Assembly (NCBI GenBank): GCA_947095535.1
Contig: OX352774.1
Coordinates: forward strand, 219,530,965-219,594,964
Length of the DNA stretch: 64,000 nt
Direction: 5' to 3'
Source of the DNA: Poecilobothrus nobilitatus
Lineage: Eukaryota; Arthropoda; Insecta; Diptera; Dolichopodidae
The position numbers and the translations under genes are program-made. Within the stretch, counting starts at the first letter, position 1. Each line of letters starts with the position of its first letter. The notes beneath the pieces were generated by a model. It had not been told where the DNA came from. It did no database searches and was given only the letters and a program-made list of their open reading frames with translations. Shown in pieces: positions 12,401-27,700 of the stretch.

Positions 12401-15400
12401 AAAAAAATATTGATGTATGACAAACTATAAAATAAATAATTTGAAAATAAAAAAATTTCAAATGTAATATTAGTATGGTTGTAAACCATGCTTTATCAAA
12501 AAAAATAAAATTTTGGGAATGGTATGAGTTATCTGTTCTAAGTGACATAACGTTGTTATGATCCAAATTCAATTGACAAAAAAAGTGAATATATAAAACA
12601 ATTTGAACACTAAAAATTTCAGTAAATAATAGAATTTAAATTGACCAAAAACTCTGAAAGAGAATATTCCATTATCATAAACAACATTTTCAAAATTAAA
12701 AAAATATCAAAATGGCGTATGAATGAAATTAATACTAAGGTGATAAAATTTAAACACGTTTTCCTATATTTTCTTTGCATTTTAAAAGTTTTTTTTTATT
12801 TTATTTATATTTCACGTCCAAATAAAATTTATCAATACCTAAATTCACTACATTTTATTATGCAAATAGAAAATTATACCGTTGATTTCTCCATTATAAG
12901 TCTTAGTTATGGCAATTTGTTATGGGGTTAATATATGTAAGGTAAATTTTATTGTTGCATTGCATTATTTTAATGTTAATCAAGTAATATTATTAGTTCA
13001 AAATGGAACAAACTAAATATTAACAAAAACATATTTTGATTATAGCACGGTCTAGTAATAATTTAAAATTTATCATATTAAAAAATAAAAAAAAATTTTT
13101 TTTTTTTATTATTTTCATGAAAAAAAAAATAATAACATTTGTAAAAATTTGTATCGAAAATCAATTATTTAAAGTTTAATTAAAACAAAAGGAATCAATA
13201 TGTTAAGTTTTGTTTTTAAAATAAATAAAAAATAAAGTAAAATAAAATAAAATATGTATGTAATTAAAGCTATTCCCAGTTTACACTCATCAATGTTTTT
13301 TGTTTTTATTAATATATTGTCAATATTACAATCAAATGAGTACATAATATACTAATAAATAAAAAAAAATTTAAATATACCGATAATTGAAAATTAACTG
13401 TACATTCGGTTAATCTTCACAAAGTTAAAGTAGCTAGAGCTAATGTTATCAAAATTACCTTGAACAAGTACATGAGTATTAAAAATTACCAAACCTATCG
13501 TTTAGTCAAAAAGAGAGGTAGTGTTTAGTAGATAAAAGTTGAACATAATCACATAGGACTCGTATTCTCGTCGTTCCTCTCGATCGATTCCTCTATAGTA
13601 TTTTTCCATGATTCCCAACTGTCCTCCGAAACACTTAGGAACTACAAATTTAAATCTTTTAAATGTGCATTTGCATCTTGATGGTTTTGTAAGCTACAAA
13701 ATATAAGTATGTAAAGAATCCACATGTGATTTAAAAACTATCAATCATTTTAGACAGTGGATGATGATTGGTCAATTCTTTTAAGACAATGATTGGTCAA
13801 TTCTTTTAAGACAATGCTAATGGTGGTTTTTTAATTTAATATTTTTTTTTTAAATAATTGCGAGAAAAATATTGTTACATTGAAAACCCAAATTTTCTCT
13901 TCTTTTATGGATTAATCCGTAATTCAATCCTTAATAGTATTCTACTTAACTATTAATTTTATTTTTGTTTAAATAAGTATATCTAAGTATACATATATTA
14001 TGTTAGTATGTACATTTATCGTTTATACATTTTATATAATATAACCAGTGTTTATTATCTGCTTTTATGCTTTCAATGAAGTTTTTACTTTCTATATTAA
14101 ATTAAACTCTTATTAAAGCGTTATTAACATTATTGGAAAACAATTAAAGTATGGTGTAATAAAATCTACTTTGACCGTATGTTAAGTATATCATTTACAT
14201 ACACATAGGTTAAAAAGTATTTATTATGAAAAAAAAAATTCAATTTATAGTAGTTTGAAAATATGTTTAACAAAAACTTCCAAAACAAAAAAAAAAACGT
14301 TTTATTATCAATACAAAAACGACCTTCATTAAATAACATAATAAATAGAATTTATTTTTAATTTTTTAAGTATGTATTCCAAAAATGAAATTTTGTTTCT
14401 TAAAATAAAAAAAAAAAAAAAAAATCCAAAAATAGTTAAAGTTGTTCAGAATAACGATCTTAATGATAATGTCTTTAAAAAAAATTAAGTATTTATATAT
14501 AAACAGTCTGTTATGAAATAATTAGGACATAATGTGGGTTAAAATTAAAATTAAATTTATTATGACTTATTTTCAGAATTTAAATTCTTATAAAAATATT
14601 ATCGTATTTTTACATTTTAACCAAAAAAAAATTAAATATTTTCTGAATATTCTGATAATTAAAGCTCATTTACATTTGAAATCGAACAGGACACAAAATT
14701 AATACATAATACGTATTTTTTTTTTTTTTTGGAAAAATCATTTACAAATTAAAATATAAATATTAAGAATTTAAGAAAACATATCCATAAAACATTCATT
14801 GGACTCAGGCAATTCCAAAAGTCAAAGAATTCAATATGACAGTTTCGATCCTATTAATCTATTTTTAAGTCAATACTTGTTATTTTAAATTACCTAAAGT
14901 ATGTTTACCGTTTAAAGTTCAATCGATTGTATTTAAATGGGTATTATTGTATTTCGGTTATTGTAATCGATTAAAATCAATTACAAATTTAAATCGGTTG
15001 ATAATGGAAAGTATTCTTTTGTAAAGGATTACTATAAAAAAAAAAAAAAAAAGTCTACGATCCCTGTTCTAATAGTTTAACTTTTGATTTAAATTCTTAT
15101 CATCGTATCATTTTTTTTTTTTTTCATGAAACAAAAACGAGATTGTCTTAACAACTTGGTAACTTACTGTATACATATATTTATATATATATATACATAT
15201 ATAATATATATACTTAAAATATAATGTATGTCACTTAGACTTACATACAATATTGTTATCAGTAATTAATTGTTGACTTTTTAGTATCAGTTCGAAAAAA
15301 AAAAAAAAAAAAATATAGCAAAAAAAGAAAAAAAAATTTTTTAAAAAAGAGAATATAAAAACATAAGAATATAAAAATCAGTAGCAAATAATAATTAATA

Positions 15401-18400
15401 GTTTCATTTTCTTTTATTTTTTTTTTTCATATTATTATTGTTGAATATTTATTTTAATTTTCTTTGTAATTTTTCTTTTTTTTTTTTTGTTTTGTTTTAC
15501 ATAAACAATATGCAATAATAAAGTTAATTTATTGAGATCGGAATTTTTTGCTTTTTTCTTGTTCTTAAATGGCGGTCTTATCTTATTTATTTATTTTATG
15601 GTTAAATAAATTTCATATAACAATTAAAATAGAAAAACAAAGAAAAAAAAAAAAATTAAAATTAATAGAACAAATAACTAAAATCGCTTCTACAATCATT
15701 TTGTTTATTTAAGATTTGTTAAGTACTTAAAAGCGACAAGTTTTTTTTTTTTTCTATTTTGTAATACGTATATTTTCTTAAATATGTATATAAACATTTC
15801 GCAAATTTGTAAATATATAATGTACATATATCTATAATGTATGTGTTATTATCTTTAAAAAGTGAAAAAAAATATTCGTAAAAATTTCTAAAATAACGGG
15901 AGCTAAAAATGTATTAAATTAATTAACTAATTCATAATTTTATTATTTAAAAATAAGACAACCTCAAAAACCTTTACAAAAACGTCAATATATTTTATTT
16001 TTCCTAAGCGAGGTGAGAATATTCTAAACACACAAGAAATAAGAAATTTTAATTACCGTTGGAAGTGAAAGATTATTAATGACTAAATTCACCTGCCACA
16101 AGAGCGAATAAATAAACATCCTAATTGCGTGCAATATTATACCCCTCATCAAAGAATATGGAAGAAAGAGAATGTGAAGTAACTACTAAACGACACCATT
16201 TCATATATATGTATATATTGGTGGGTGTAATGAACAGCTCCTAAGCTCACCTTATAATTTATGCTATGTATCTAAATTAATAAAAACTGTATAGAATCAG
16301 ATTTTGATATATGTAATGGCATACTAATACATATGTACTTGTTCATAAATACATATCATTGCATGTATTTTAAGAAAAGACGTGCAAGAAGGGTTTCAAC
16401 CAATTTCAAATTCTTATAATACATACATACATACATACATAAACGCATAAAGGACAGAAATTGAATAATTATGGAAAATTTATTAATTATTTAATTGTAT
16501 TAATCCATTTCTAACAATCAAGTAAATTCAATTTTATAATGGTACTTATATAACAGTAAAGAAAAAAAAATTTTAAATAACATTTTTTGGCAAAAAAAAA
16601 AAAAGATCTGTACGGTTACATATGTACATAAAGATAGAATGAATTATTAATATCATTTAAAATTTAAAAAATAAATGCTATTTTACATTAAGATCACAAT
16701 CAGACTACCTATTAATGACAACCACATGTTTTTTTTTTTTTTTTCATATAAATCAACGATAAAGTCAATGTAAAAATCATGTAAAAATATTAAAAATTAC
16801 AAATCGTTCTTGTTTGACATTCGAATCCTATTGCACAGTTCCTTTAATTTTAAATTATTTATTTAATAAATTATTTGGACAAAATTAAAGGCGAGAAAAT
16901 AACTAAATGACGAAAAATGAAAAATTTCTAATCCCTCATTCAACAATACATATATTATTCTGTTTTCTGTTATTATTCTGCATTCACACTGTGTTGTCAG
17001 TCTTTCATGTCGCTTTATATGTGTACGAAAATATTTTTCATTTAAATTGTGTATCTTATAAAAATATTTATTTACGTTGGTAAAATAATTACAATTCGAG
17101 AAATAGGTCAAATTTTGCTCTAAATTTTTTATTACTTTTTTTTTGCGGTTGGTTTTCAAGTTTTCCTATAGAAGAAACGAAAAAGTGGGAAACGGAAAGA
17201 TAAACTTATAAGACAACGGCATGACAATGGCATAGTGTGAAAGCGCTCAATTAAAAACAGTAGTTTTAAAAAGACTCTTCTGAACTGTAGCTTATACTTA
17301 TTCTACAAGATTTTACTCATCTCAAATATTTCATGTTATTAGTTTAAATATATGAGTTATTAGTTTAAATATATATTTAATTATGACCAAGTTTTGTTTA
17401 ATATAGCACTTCACTGTAAAAAGTTTTAATCTAGGTACAACATAATTTTTTTAATGAAATATAAGTATGTATATGTAAGAATCTATTGCTAAAATTCAAT
17501 GAGTTTATTTTAAAAGGTTTAGAAGTTTGATAAAGGAACGGACGGACAGAATTAACTTAATAAACTAATTTTTAAATATTTTTGAAAAATGTGCTCAAAA
17601 TTCAGACATTTTTGGGATATACATACGTATATGCAACTATATACATAGAAATTTACGTATCTTATAAATAACTTAACATATTATCATGTCGTATCTTATT
17701 GGAGTTTTAAAATGTATAGCAAACTAGATATATACATATGTACATATTACATATATATAAACAGTTTCAAATGAAAAGTCAAAATTTCATTATTATCTGA
17801 AATCATAGAAATAATTTTGTGCATTCTAATTTTAAAATCCACATTTTAAGGAAACTGATATTTACTAGATTTATTTCAATTTAATTTGAAAAACATTTTT
17901 AATTTTATTTTCTTTTTCTTCTTTTTCATTCATTTCATTTCAAACCTTTCAAACTGTTTTTACAGTTCTTTCTAGGTATAAAAATAAAAAATAAAAAATT
18001 TTTATTTTAAATACACCATTTTCATTTTTATTGTATTTTGTTTTTTTTACAAGTTTTCAAGCTTTTATTTAATTTAATTGTTATTTCTCTAATATAAAAT
18101 AACGGTGTAGAAATAAATCTTTAATGCTATGATTTTTATTTCTTGTTGATTTTTATCACCCCAATACCTAAGTATGTACATCTTAAAAGTGTTTTATCTT
18201 AACTTTAATTTTCTTAACATTTTTATATTTTACAGTTTAAATCTTTTGTATACCTAATATAATAAAATAGATTCCCTAAGGAATTACAATAAAATTTGCA
18301 TAATTACAGAAATAAAATAACAGTAAAAAAATGCGAAAATAAATTCACTTTCATTACTTATTTTATACAACTTTTATTATAATAATATAGTACAGTTAAT

Positions 18401-21400
18401 TTTTACACTTATTATTACTACTACGCGATGACTACCAATACTAACAAAGTATTTATGCTTTTCTTTTTTGTTGGTTGTTTTTTTTTTTTATATATATTTT
18501 GTAGGTCACTTAATTGTACTTCTGTTTTTCAGCTAAAAAAAAAATATATGTAATTTTGCAATGAATAAGTATAGAAACAAGAACACTGTGTTAATGTGTG
18601 AAAATTGAAAAATTAGGTTATGTTTTGTTTCAGTTTTTATTAGGTAGATTTTGAATGATGAATGATTGAATAAATTACTTCCGAATTCTGTTAAAAATTA
18701 CCGGAAATGTTTTCACATATGATTGAATCTAAACAACTAAATTGAAGGTTTGGTATAATCGGTTATAACTTTAGAAATGAAAAAGAAAAGAATTTAAATA
18801 GAAAACAGTGAAATTAATCTCACACAAATATAGGTATACTTTTAAAATTGAAAATGTAGGTATTGTTTAAATTGCATATAAAAATATAAAAAAAGAACGC
18901 TGTTACAAAAGAATGACAAAAAAAAAACAAAAAAATTTAAAATACCTATGGATTTTAAAATCAAATCATTTTCACATGATATTAATTTGCTTGTTGCTAC
19001 CACAACCACACTTACATGGTCATATTTAACAAAAGTTCGTATTAAAGTTTAGCGAAATTTAATTAGATTTAATTTTCAGAGGTTTAATTCTGTATTTAAG
19101 CTTTATGGAACAGAATTCCCATTTCTACATTTTAAAATTTTATTCAATATAAGCATGTATGATTGTAGCTTAATAAAACAGAATACAAGCCAGCGAAATC
19201 GTACGCTGTTAATCTTGCATTATGAAGTTAAACTAATTAAATAATTTGAGAACTCTTCGATTCATTCTATAAGAATCGATTTTCGGTTAAACATAATATT
19301 TTCGTCAAATGTCATGTCTTAAATAGAATACTTTTATCACTTACTTTACTACTTTAACACTGTTATCGAATAGAATTTTTTCTAAATGGCCTTTTGTGAA
19401 TACATACATATATTTTGATAATAATAATGTTTTGATAAAGTGTACTCTATTCATTCTCATAGGTTTCATTCTATTGAAGTGGTTCTTGAAAAATATGCTT
19501 TAACAATGATTTTTTTACTAAATTTTTGCTTTTAAGTTTCATATATAAGCTGGTTATAACTAATAATAAATTTCTTTGAATGTGGAAAACACTTTGCGAC
19601 TATTTGCCAACCCATATCATATTTATTATATACACTGTTGAAAAGAGATCTTTCTAACAGTATATAATAATAAAAACAAGGTGTCTTTGAAAAGTTCACA
19701 TGTATAGTGGTTTTTTGAAAGTTTGAAATTTTTTTTTTTACCAAAATTTCCACCTTTAACTGCAATATCTCAGAACCGATAGCACCGATTAAAATGAAAC
19801 AAAATTTATATTAAAAATAGTATTATGCTCTAAAATATAACGGTTTAGGTAAAGTATTGCAAAATGTTAAGAAAATTTTCTTTTTCGGCCACTAAGTAGC
19901 AGTATTCATACATCGGTCTAATGGCATATACATATATTCGAAAATTTGGAGATATAAAGAACCGTTATGTGATGAAGTCATCTAACTAACTCGTAATCGC
20001 TTTGCAGAAGTTTATCCGATATATTGATATGATTTTTTCCAAAAAAAAAACAAAAAAAAAAAATAACAAAAAAAAGAAAACCATGCAACTGAAAAAATCA
20101 TACAGCACAGATCGAAGGGCAACAATATTATAGAATCTGAAGATCCTATATTTTCTTTAAAATACTTTTCATTAAATCATTTATTTAAATTTTTATTTTT
20201 GAAAAGCGGTTACACCCTATTTAAAAAAAAATAACTTTTACTTTCTGCAACAATAAAGATTGACTTTTTTTTTTATCATATAGATACAGTTAATTAATAT
20301 TCCACCTATCACTAACTAAAGAAAAAGTATTGATTTTTTTTTTTTTTTTTGATTGTGAAAAAAAATGTTTTTTTTTTTTTTTAGAAAATCTTATAAAAGA
20401 ATTTATACCGGATGTTTTTTTTTTAAAATGCAAAACAAATAAACTAGAAGCTTATCATAACATTTTTAATCCTTGTCAACAAAAAAAAAAATAAACAAAA
20501 AAGTAAAATAAAAACGCTAAAAAAAAAAAACCGAAAAAGTGTATATATACTATGTATAAAAAGAAAATTTTAAATTTAAAAACAGGACTAAATGTATATA
20601 TATATTATATACATAGGTATATATGAATAAAAATAATATTTGAAGTGTTAAATCCTGTGTTTCTTACAACTTATACAATTTTTAACACTCCAAAACAGGA
20701 TTATAATAATATTCTTCTAAATTATTATTATAGTTTTATACAAAATACACATTATATACATATATATATATATATATATACGAATTTTAATATCCTTTTT
20801 TTTTTACAAATAATGAATCCATCCATATACATATATAATATATTTCTATTTACACAGTTAGGGCCACAAATTTAAATACAATGAAACATTGATTTTAACA
20901 GAATAATTTAATTTTTTTTTTTTTTGTATAAGTCGTAATAATAAGATGCATTTCGTATCTTTTACGAATATATGTATCTTCAAATTTTAATCAAATAAAT
21001 TCAGGTTGGATAAAGTAAAAATATAATAACAAATAAATAAAGAATGAGGGATCAAAAGAAGAAGAAGAAGAAATATAAATTTAGTTATTTTAATTTTGTA
21101 AAGCAAAAATTTCTCGAGCGAAAAGTACCGAAAAAAGTCTTCTATAACCTACTGTACAGTTTTATATAAAAATTAGTTTCGGTCATTATAAATTTGACAA
21201 ATATATTTTCATAAATAGTTCTGGGAATATAAAGGAATTTATTTTTCAGTTTTTTGTTTTTAGTTTATTCTGATATAAATATAAACCAACACAATAATTT
21301 TCCCACAAAGTGTTAAGATCCCGGTTCTTTTAGCGTTTTAAATCTTCAAGTTTTTTTCTTATAATACATCTCCGATTTTGGAAAAAAAAAAAATTAAAAG

Positions 21401-23486
21401 ATACTATAATTAAAAATATAAATTATTAACTGCAGTATTTATACTAATTTAAATGTTTGTATATATAGGGTTTAATTTAACCTAACCTTATTGATATTCC
21501 ACTTTCTTTGTTTTACTTTTAATATTTGCTGGAATAATTTGATGTGCAGTGTGATAAAATGGTTATAAATATAAGAAAGAGTGCACAATTATGTTTTGTA
21601 ATTCGTATATTCATATATTATATTCGTAATACATATATTATGTTGAAAAAAAATTAAACTAAAATTCTGTTATTAAATATTGAATTTTAAACTTTTCCTA
21701 CTTAAAATGGTTCTTTATCGCCACCGTATCTTAAATGGATGAAATCTAATCATATTTCATAAAGGATAATTTAATTAGAAAACAAAATGATAACATATAG
21801 TATGTATTATTTTTAAGTTAATCAATAGAGTTACTGAATTTTTTTTTTAAATAAATATTTTTATTGAATCATTACAGATTTTGAGAGTTTTCTTATTGGT
21901 AAATTAAATGGTAGTGCTAATTTTATATACCTTAAAATAACGATAGGGTATCTGTACCTTGAAATAATTAAAAATTAAATTAGAATTAGTATTTAATTAG
22001 TGTTAATAGTATTTTTTATTAATTTAACATATAACTATAATTTAAATAATAAAAAAATTCTTTTCAATTTTGTATCCTTAACTGTTACTTAATTTTTCCT
22101 TTACTATGTATTATATTGTAATTTCATTTATATTTAAAAAAAAAAAAAAAAAACAAAGAAGAAACATGAAAAAACTTTTTTAATATTTTTTTCTTTTATT
22201 TCATATTCTTATGTTTTTGTTGCGGATTTACATTTTATTTTTTTTTTATTTATGCATAGTTTCTAAAATTTTTTGCACAACAACACCCAAACAACATATA
22301 ACAAAAGAAAAATCCAAAAGAAGATCAGGTAAAAAGCGTTATAGTTATATAGTTTAAACATAAGAAATATTTTTTTTATATTTTAAAACTTTTGTAATTT
22401 CTTTATTCTGTATATTTTTCACTTTTAATCCATTATAAAGGATAAATCCTATTGAAATGTACAAAAATAAATATAAAACAAAATAGATTAAAATTTAATA
22501 CAAAAATTTTATATTGAGAAAACAAAATGCTTATATGTTATACATTCATATGTGCATCCAAAACGCACCATCAAAACTAAATGAATCAATGAAATTAATA
22601 TCTCAAACAACAATTATTATTGTTGAAACCAAAAAGGATCAAGCAAGGATTTGAAAATGAAAATAAAAAAAAAATAAAAATATAAAACTATTCCCTTTTT
22701 AATCTAATCCTATAAAAATATTCAAAAATAAAAGTAAAAATATTTCGTATTTTATTGTATCCTTTTCTAGTCTTATATTTTATTCTTCCACCAAAAAAAA
22801 AAAAATCAAAAGAAGCTAAAAACATTTTATTTGGTCATGCATAAATTATTACTAAAAACAAGAATTAGAATGAGCGGCATTTTATCAAAAACAAAATACA
22901 AAAAAACAAAAAAATAATAAGAAGAATAATGTTGGACTTTGGATTATAAATCACTGGAACAAAAAAAGGACATTTCTTTAATATTCTGGTATTGAGTTTT
23001 TTTTTTTTGTTCTTTCCAAATTTTTTTTTATTTATTTTCAACAAAAGAAATGAAACAAAAATTACATTTCTTATACTGATGTATTAAACGACATAATATA
23101 TATACGAATAGAAAATAGTTTTATTGCGGTTGATAAAATGGCTTTTGACAGATAATACTGTAGCAGATAATTTATCTTAAATTGTCATATAAGATTTTGT
23201 GTGTTTCGTTCTTTTTTTTATTTTGTTTATTTAAAAATTTAAATAATAAAGAAAAATTTCTATCGAAAAGGAGTGGCCGTTATACTTCTTAAACAAATTA
23301 TGCAATATAACATTTTCCTAGGATTTTACATCCCCCAAAATCAAATAAAGGATATTATGTTTATAATATGGTAATCATGTGGTATACAGTAACATAAATT
23401 TATTTAATGTATATATTTAACTTTTATTGTTTTGAAATATAGAATTTACGAAAATACTGAAAAAATTTAGTTATAAAGAAAAAAAA
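12401..23486. other. 11 kb AT-rich intergenic or intronic DNA
   Basis: No convincing gene. Small repeats only: two perfect 25-bp tandem copies of GATTGGTCAATTCTTTTAAGACAAT at 13766-13815, a (ACAT)n tract near 16419-16440, a GGACGGACAG relic near 17540, TA microsatellites near 15180 and 20755, and many A/T homopolymers. The open frames here are short and low-complexity. Confidence 0.5.
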
Positions 23487-23850
23487 TGGTGTAGTGGTTA
23501 ACACATCGACATTTCATTCGAAAATCTCAGATTCAAACCCAGGCTTTTATGTAAGTTTTTCTTCTAATATGTATTTCGTATAATATAAGTAAATAAAAAA
23601 TAAGTCGATATATCCTATAATTAATATCATACATAATATATAATAAAAAGAAATTCTTCTTATATACGATAATAGATGGCTCACAAATAACAAAAAATAT
23701 TTATGTGTTTCATAGTCTTATACAATAGCTACCTCATTTGAGTAATCAACGGCTTCATGAAACTAATTATTCTAGAAACCGAAGCTTAGAAAAATGATTT
23801 AGTGGATCCCCTATATGCTCCTTATATAGGAGTGGAAAGGAAAAAAAGAA
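23487..23850 (+). mobile_element. tRNA-derived SINE, family B (copy 2)
   Basis: The head GGTGTAGTGGTTAACACATCG is a good A-box, followed by TTTCATTCGAAAATC and a B-box-like CAGATTCAAACCC. The body shares AATAGATGGCTCACAAATA, TTTCATAGTCTTATACAATAGCTACC and GAGTAATCAACGGCTTCATG with the other copies. It ends near a short hairpin, CTATATGCTCCTTATATAGGAGTG. This is the best preserved member of the family here, about 360 bp. Confidence 0.75.
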
Positions 23851-24574
23851 AGAAATAAGATTTTTTCTTAGTTAATGAATATTTTTAATAATCAAGGATT
23901 ATAAAAGGATATTTTTTATATTAAAATTGGTTTTACTGTATAAATTTAATCTGATTTAAGACCAAGTTTTATATTACTCAAATTACAAGTTTAAATTCAA
24001 TTTGAATTTATTTTTTTATTTAAATCTTAGATTCACTATACTCAAAATGTTTTTTTATTTTTTTGCTCCTTATTAGTCCTATATTAATGCCTAAAGTTTT
24101 TAATTAACTGAGTCTATTAAATTGTATCTATTATAGTTCATTTAGCTCTTGGTTATTTAGTAATTCAAATTCAAATTGCAGATTATGTCTTTGGGATGTG
24201 ATTTATCTACCTCTTTATATGTATACTTAAACAGTTTACAACTCTATAGCATTCAGGTTTTGTTTTTTTTTTTCAGTAATAAAATGTTAAAATATATTTA
24301 ATTTGATTCAAAAATTAATTTAAAAAATTTGAATAAAAACTACCTATATATTGAAGGCTTATTCTCAATAATTATAGTTCATCATTTCTTAATTAATTAT
24401 ATTCATTTTATCACCCTACATAGTAAACCTATCCGAAATCCTTATAAAATTTTAAAGAATTACTAAAGAGTATTTATTACAAATAATTTATTTGGTAATT
24501 TAAACTGATTGCATAACTCGTTATGAAATATGAATAGATTTAAATATTTAATCTAAAATTATGTTTTAGTTTTC

Positions 24575-24708
24575 ATTGGATCGAATGCATAAAATTGAGC
24601 TGAAATTAAATCTCACTTTTTCAAACAAAAACTTTAAGTTAAAGCGTAGTTTTTGTTTGAAAAAATTAGGTTTGAGATTCAAGCTCAGTTTTATGCATTC
24701 GACCCATT
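24575..24708. mobile_element. short foldback (palindromic) MITE
   Basis: The two halves are complementary along nearly their full length. TCGAATGCATAAAATTGAGCT at 24581 pairs with AGCTCAGTTTTATGCATTCGA to 24702, and TTTTTCAAACAAAAACT pairs with AGTTTTTGTTTGAAAAA near the centre. At about 134 bp it has no coding capacity. ATGTTTTA occurs on both sides (24561 and 24709), but its spacing from the left arm is off by several bases, so the target duplication and superfamily remain open. Confidence 0.8.
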
Positions 24709-24738
24709 ATGTTTTATAGTAAAAGAGATAAAATTTTC

Positions 24739-24783
24739 TTCATTTATGTGGCAAAGAAATGCATTAAAAAAAAAAAAAAAAAT
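24739..24783 (+). mobile_element. SINE family A, 3' end fragment
   Basis: CATTTATGTGGCAAAGAAATGCATT followed by a long A run is the 3' terminal segment of family A. It is 5'-truncated, leaving little more than the terminal hairpin and tail. Confidence 0.65.
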
Positions 24784-27700
24784 TTGTTATAAAATATTTT
24801 GTTTTGATTAAAACCGGAAAATAAATAAAATTGTAAGTGCGACAAGTTTCAGAGTTCAATTCCATTTTAAATATATACATACGAAAAGTATAATATGTAA
24901 AGAAACGTGTGTAATATTTTCAGAAGTACTCAAAAAAATAAGCGACATATTGACAAATTGAAAGATAAGTCAAACAAATAAATTTATAGAGTTTACATTC
25001 AAGTATTTTTCAAAATTATACACTATATAGGGTCAAGGATGAGTATAAGCGCGATATCTTCGTAAAAAAACAAAAAAAAAAAAAAAAAATTAAGATATTT
25101 GGTGTACTGTCTTTAAATACAATTTTACAAAGTAATAATCACTTAAGATAATTAGTGTAGATTAATGTATAAACTTATAAATATTATGAATTAATTTATG
25201 TCATAAAGTTCTGCAAAGAACAAAAAAAATTAGAGATTTAAATTTGAAATACTTAAACATAAATTATTGTATTTCGAACAAGACCTATAATTTCTATAAT
25301 ATGTTTTACATAAATTTGTTCACATTACTATATTAATACACCTAATGATTACATACACATACATAAATGTATTAAAACTATTTTACAATGTTTAATATAC
25401 GTATATATAGTGTTTAAATTAATTGATTTTAACTTATGTACATTTCATAAGATGTAATTTTATTGAGGTAATTTTATTTGCGTGATATGGCCTACTACTG
25501 CTTCAGTATACGTATTATAATTGAGTATAAGAAATTATTGTAATCAATCCTAAAAATATTTCAATTATCACAATATTAAACATAATAACAAAATTATTTT
25601 GCCTTAATTAAATTCTCTTTTATTCCAGCATGTACTTCTTAACCGTTAAATAATTTATTATATAAAGCAAAAAAAAAAACAAATTTTATGTTATTTATAC
25701 TAAATATTAATTAAGAATCGGTCAGCTGTTTATATTTAAATTTTAAAATCTTTAAATATTAGAACATTATTTATTTATTATTTAAATACATTATTGTATT
25801 ATATACCATCTATCTATTTATTTATTTATTTATTTTTTTTTTAACAGAAAATTATTTGCCTTTATTTAACCTTAATTTAAATATTTGTTTTTTTGTTTTT
25901 GTTTTTTATTTTTCATATAAACAAAAGAAAATTTTCTTTCAAATTTTCAAGTTTTCTTTTTTTTTTTTTATTATTTTTACATTGCATTAAATTTTATTAT
26001 AATTATTTTTCATTATTTTATTAATTTGTTTGTTTTATTTTTTTTTTTTGCATTTTTTAAAATTAAATGTAATAATAATTTTTAAAGTATTGTTTGTTTA
26101 ATAATTTTTTTTAACAACACTTTAAATTTTATTACATTTTCTTTTTTTCCTTTTTTTTTTTCTTTATTATATAGTTTGCACAGACTTTAATTTACATATA
26201 ATATTTAGTATTTATATAAGAATTTTTATAAATATATAAAATATGTACATTTGTTATTTATATACATATTCATATATATATTTATATATAATACATTAAT
26301 ATTCAAACTATATTTAACACTATATTCATTTAATAATAATTTTATCACTATATTTTTTATTTTTTATTTTTGAATCGTCTCGTAACACTTCACTGTATTA
26401 TTTATGTGTTTACATTTTAGCACATTTTTTTTTTTTTTTTTTTGTATATTATATTTGAGTACATCATTTATATAATATTAATATTTGTATTAAATTATGT
26501 ATATATAATATTATATTATATTATGTATATAATATTGTAATATTATATTTTTTTTCTCTTGTTTATTAATTTTTTATTACATTTTCATTTTACATTAACA
26601 TATGTATATTTATAAAAGATACGTACATAATATGTATAAAGATATATATATATACATTTTATATAAATATATTTATCTATATATATATATATGTACAAAA
26701 CATTTAAAACTATATAATATAAAATAATTTATGGTATATATATATATTTGAGAAATTCATTTATAATTAAATGTTTATTTTATGTATACATATTAGTTAA
26801 AAACATATATATATATATGATATTTATATATATGTATATAATATAAAATATATTTATTAATATGTAAACATGATATATGTATATATATATAAATATAATA
26901 AAATACCGTTAAATTTCATTATCACTTTAATTTTATTGAATTTTCTTTTGTTTTTATTCTATTTTTTTTTTTTCTTTTTTTCTATATCCTTTTTGTTTTT
27001 TTTTCTCAATTATTCCTTAACTCTTTCTCTGTTTTTTTTTTAAATTCTTTCTCTTAGTTTAAATATTATTAATGATAGTTATTTTTTTTTTTTTTGTTTT
27101 TAATTAAATAATTTTTTATCAGTTTAACAAAAAAAAAAAGGGAAAAAAAAATTTTAATAAAATTTAAAATTAAAATTAAAAATAATTTTTTTTAAAATGA
27201 TTTTTTTCGTTTTAAAAAAAAAGGACAAAACGAAAATAACAAACATTTAAATTTTATAAACCTGTAAAAGTTTGTGATGTTTTCGCCGCCATTATCATAC
27301 GACAACTTAAAACAAAATTTAAATAATATGCTTATATTCAATATTTTTAACTTAAAAAAAGGTTTAGTAATTTTTATTTTTTGTTTTTGTTTTGTGCTTG
27401 TTACAAATTATTAGAAAATGGTCATATTATGTACATACGTAAAATAACTGTAAATTTTATATTATACGAAATAATAATTTTATTTTTTCATTATTTGTTT
27501 TTTTTTTTATTTTTTATTTTTTTTTCTTATTATTTGTTCGTCACCGTTGTATATTCCGTTATATTCCGATTTGAAATATAATTTTTTAAAATGGTTGCGT
27601 TATGCTCCAGAAGTCACTTAATTCACTTAACGAAACATTTTGTTTTTTCTCTTTGATTATTTTCCTTTTTTTATTGTATTTTTTTTTTTTGTTTTGTTTT

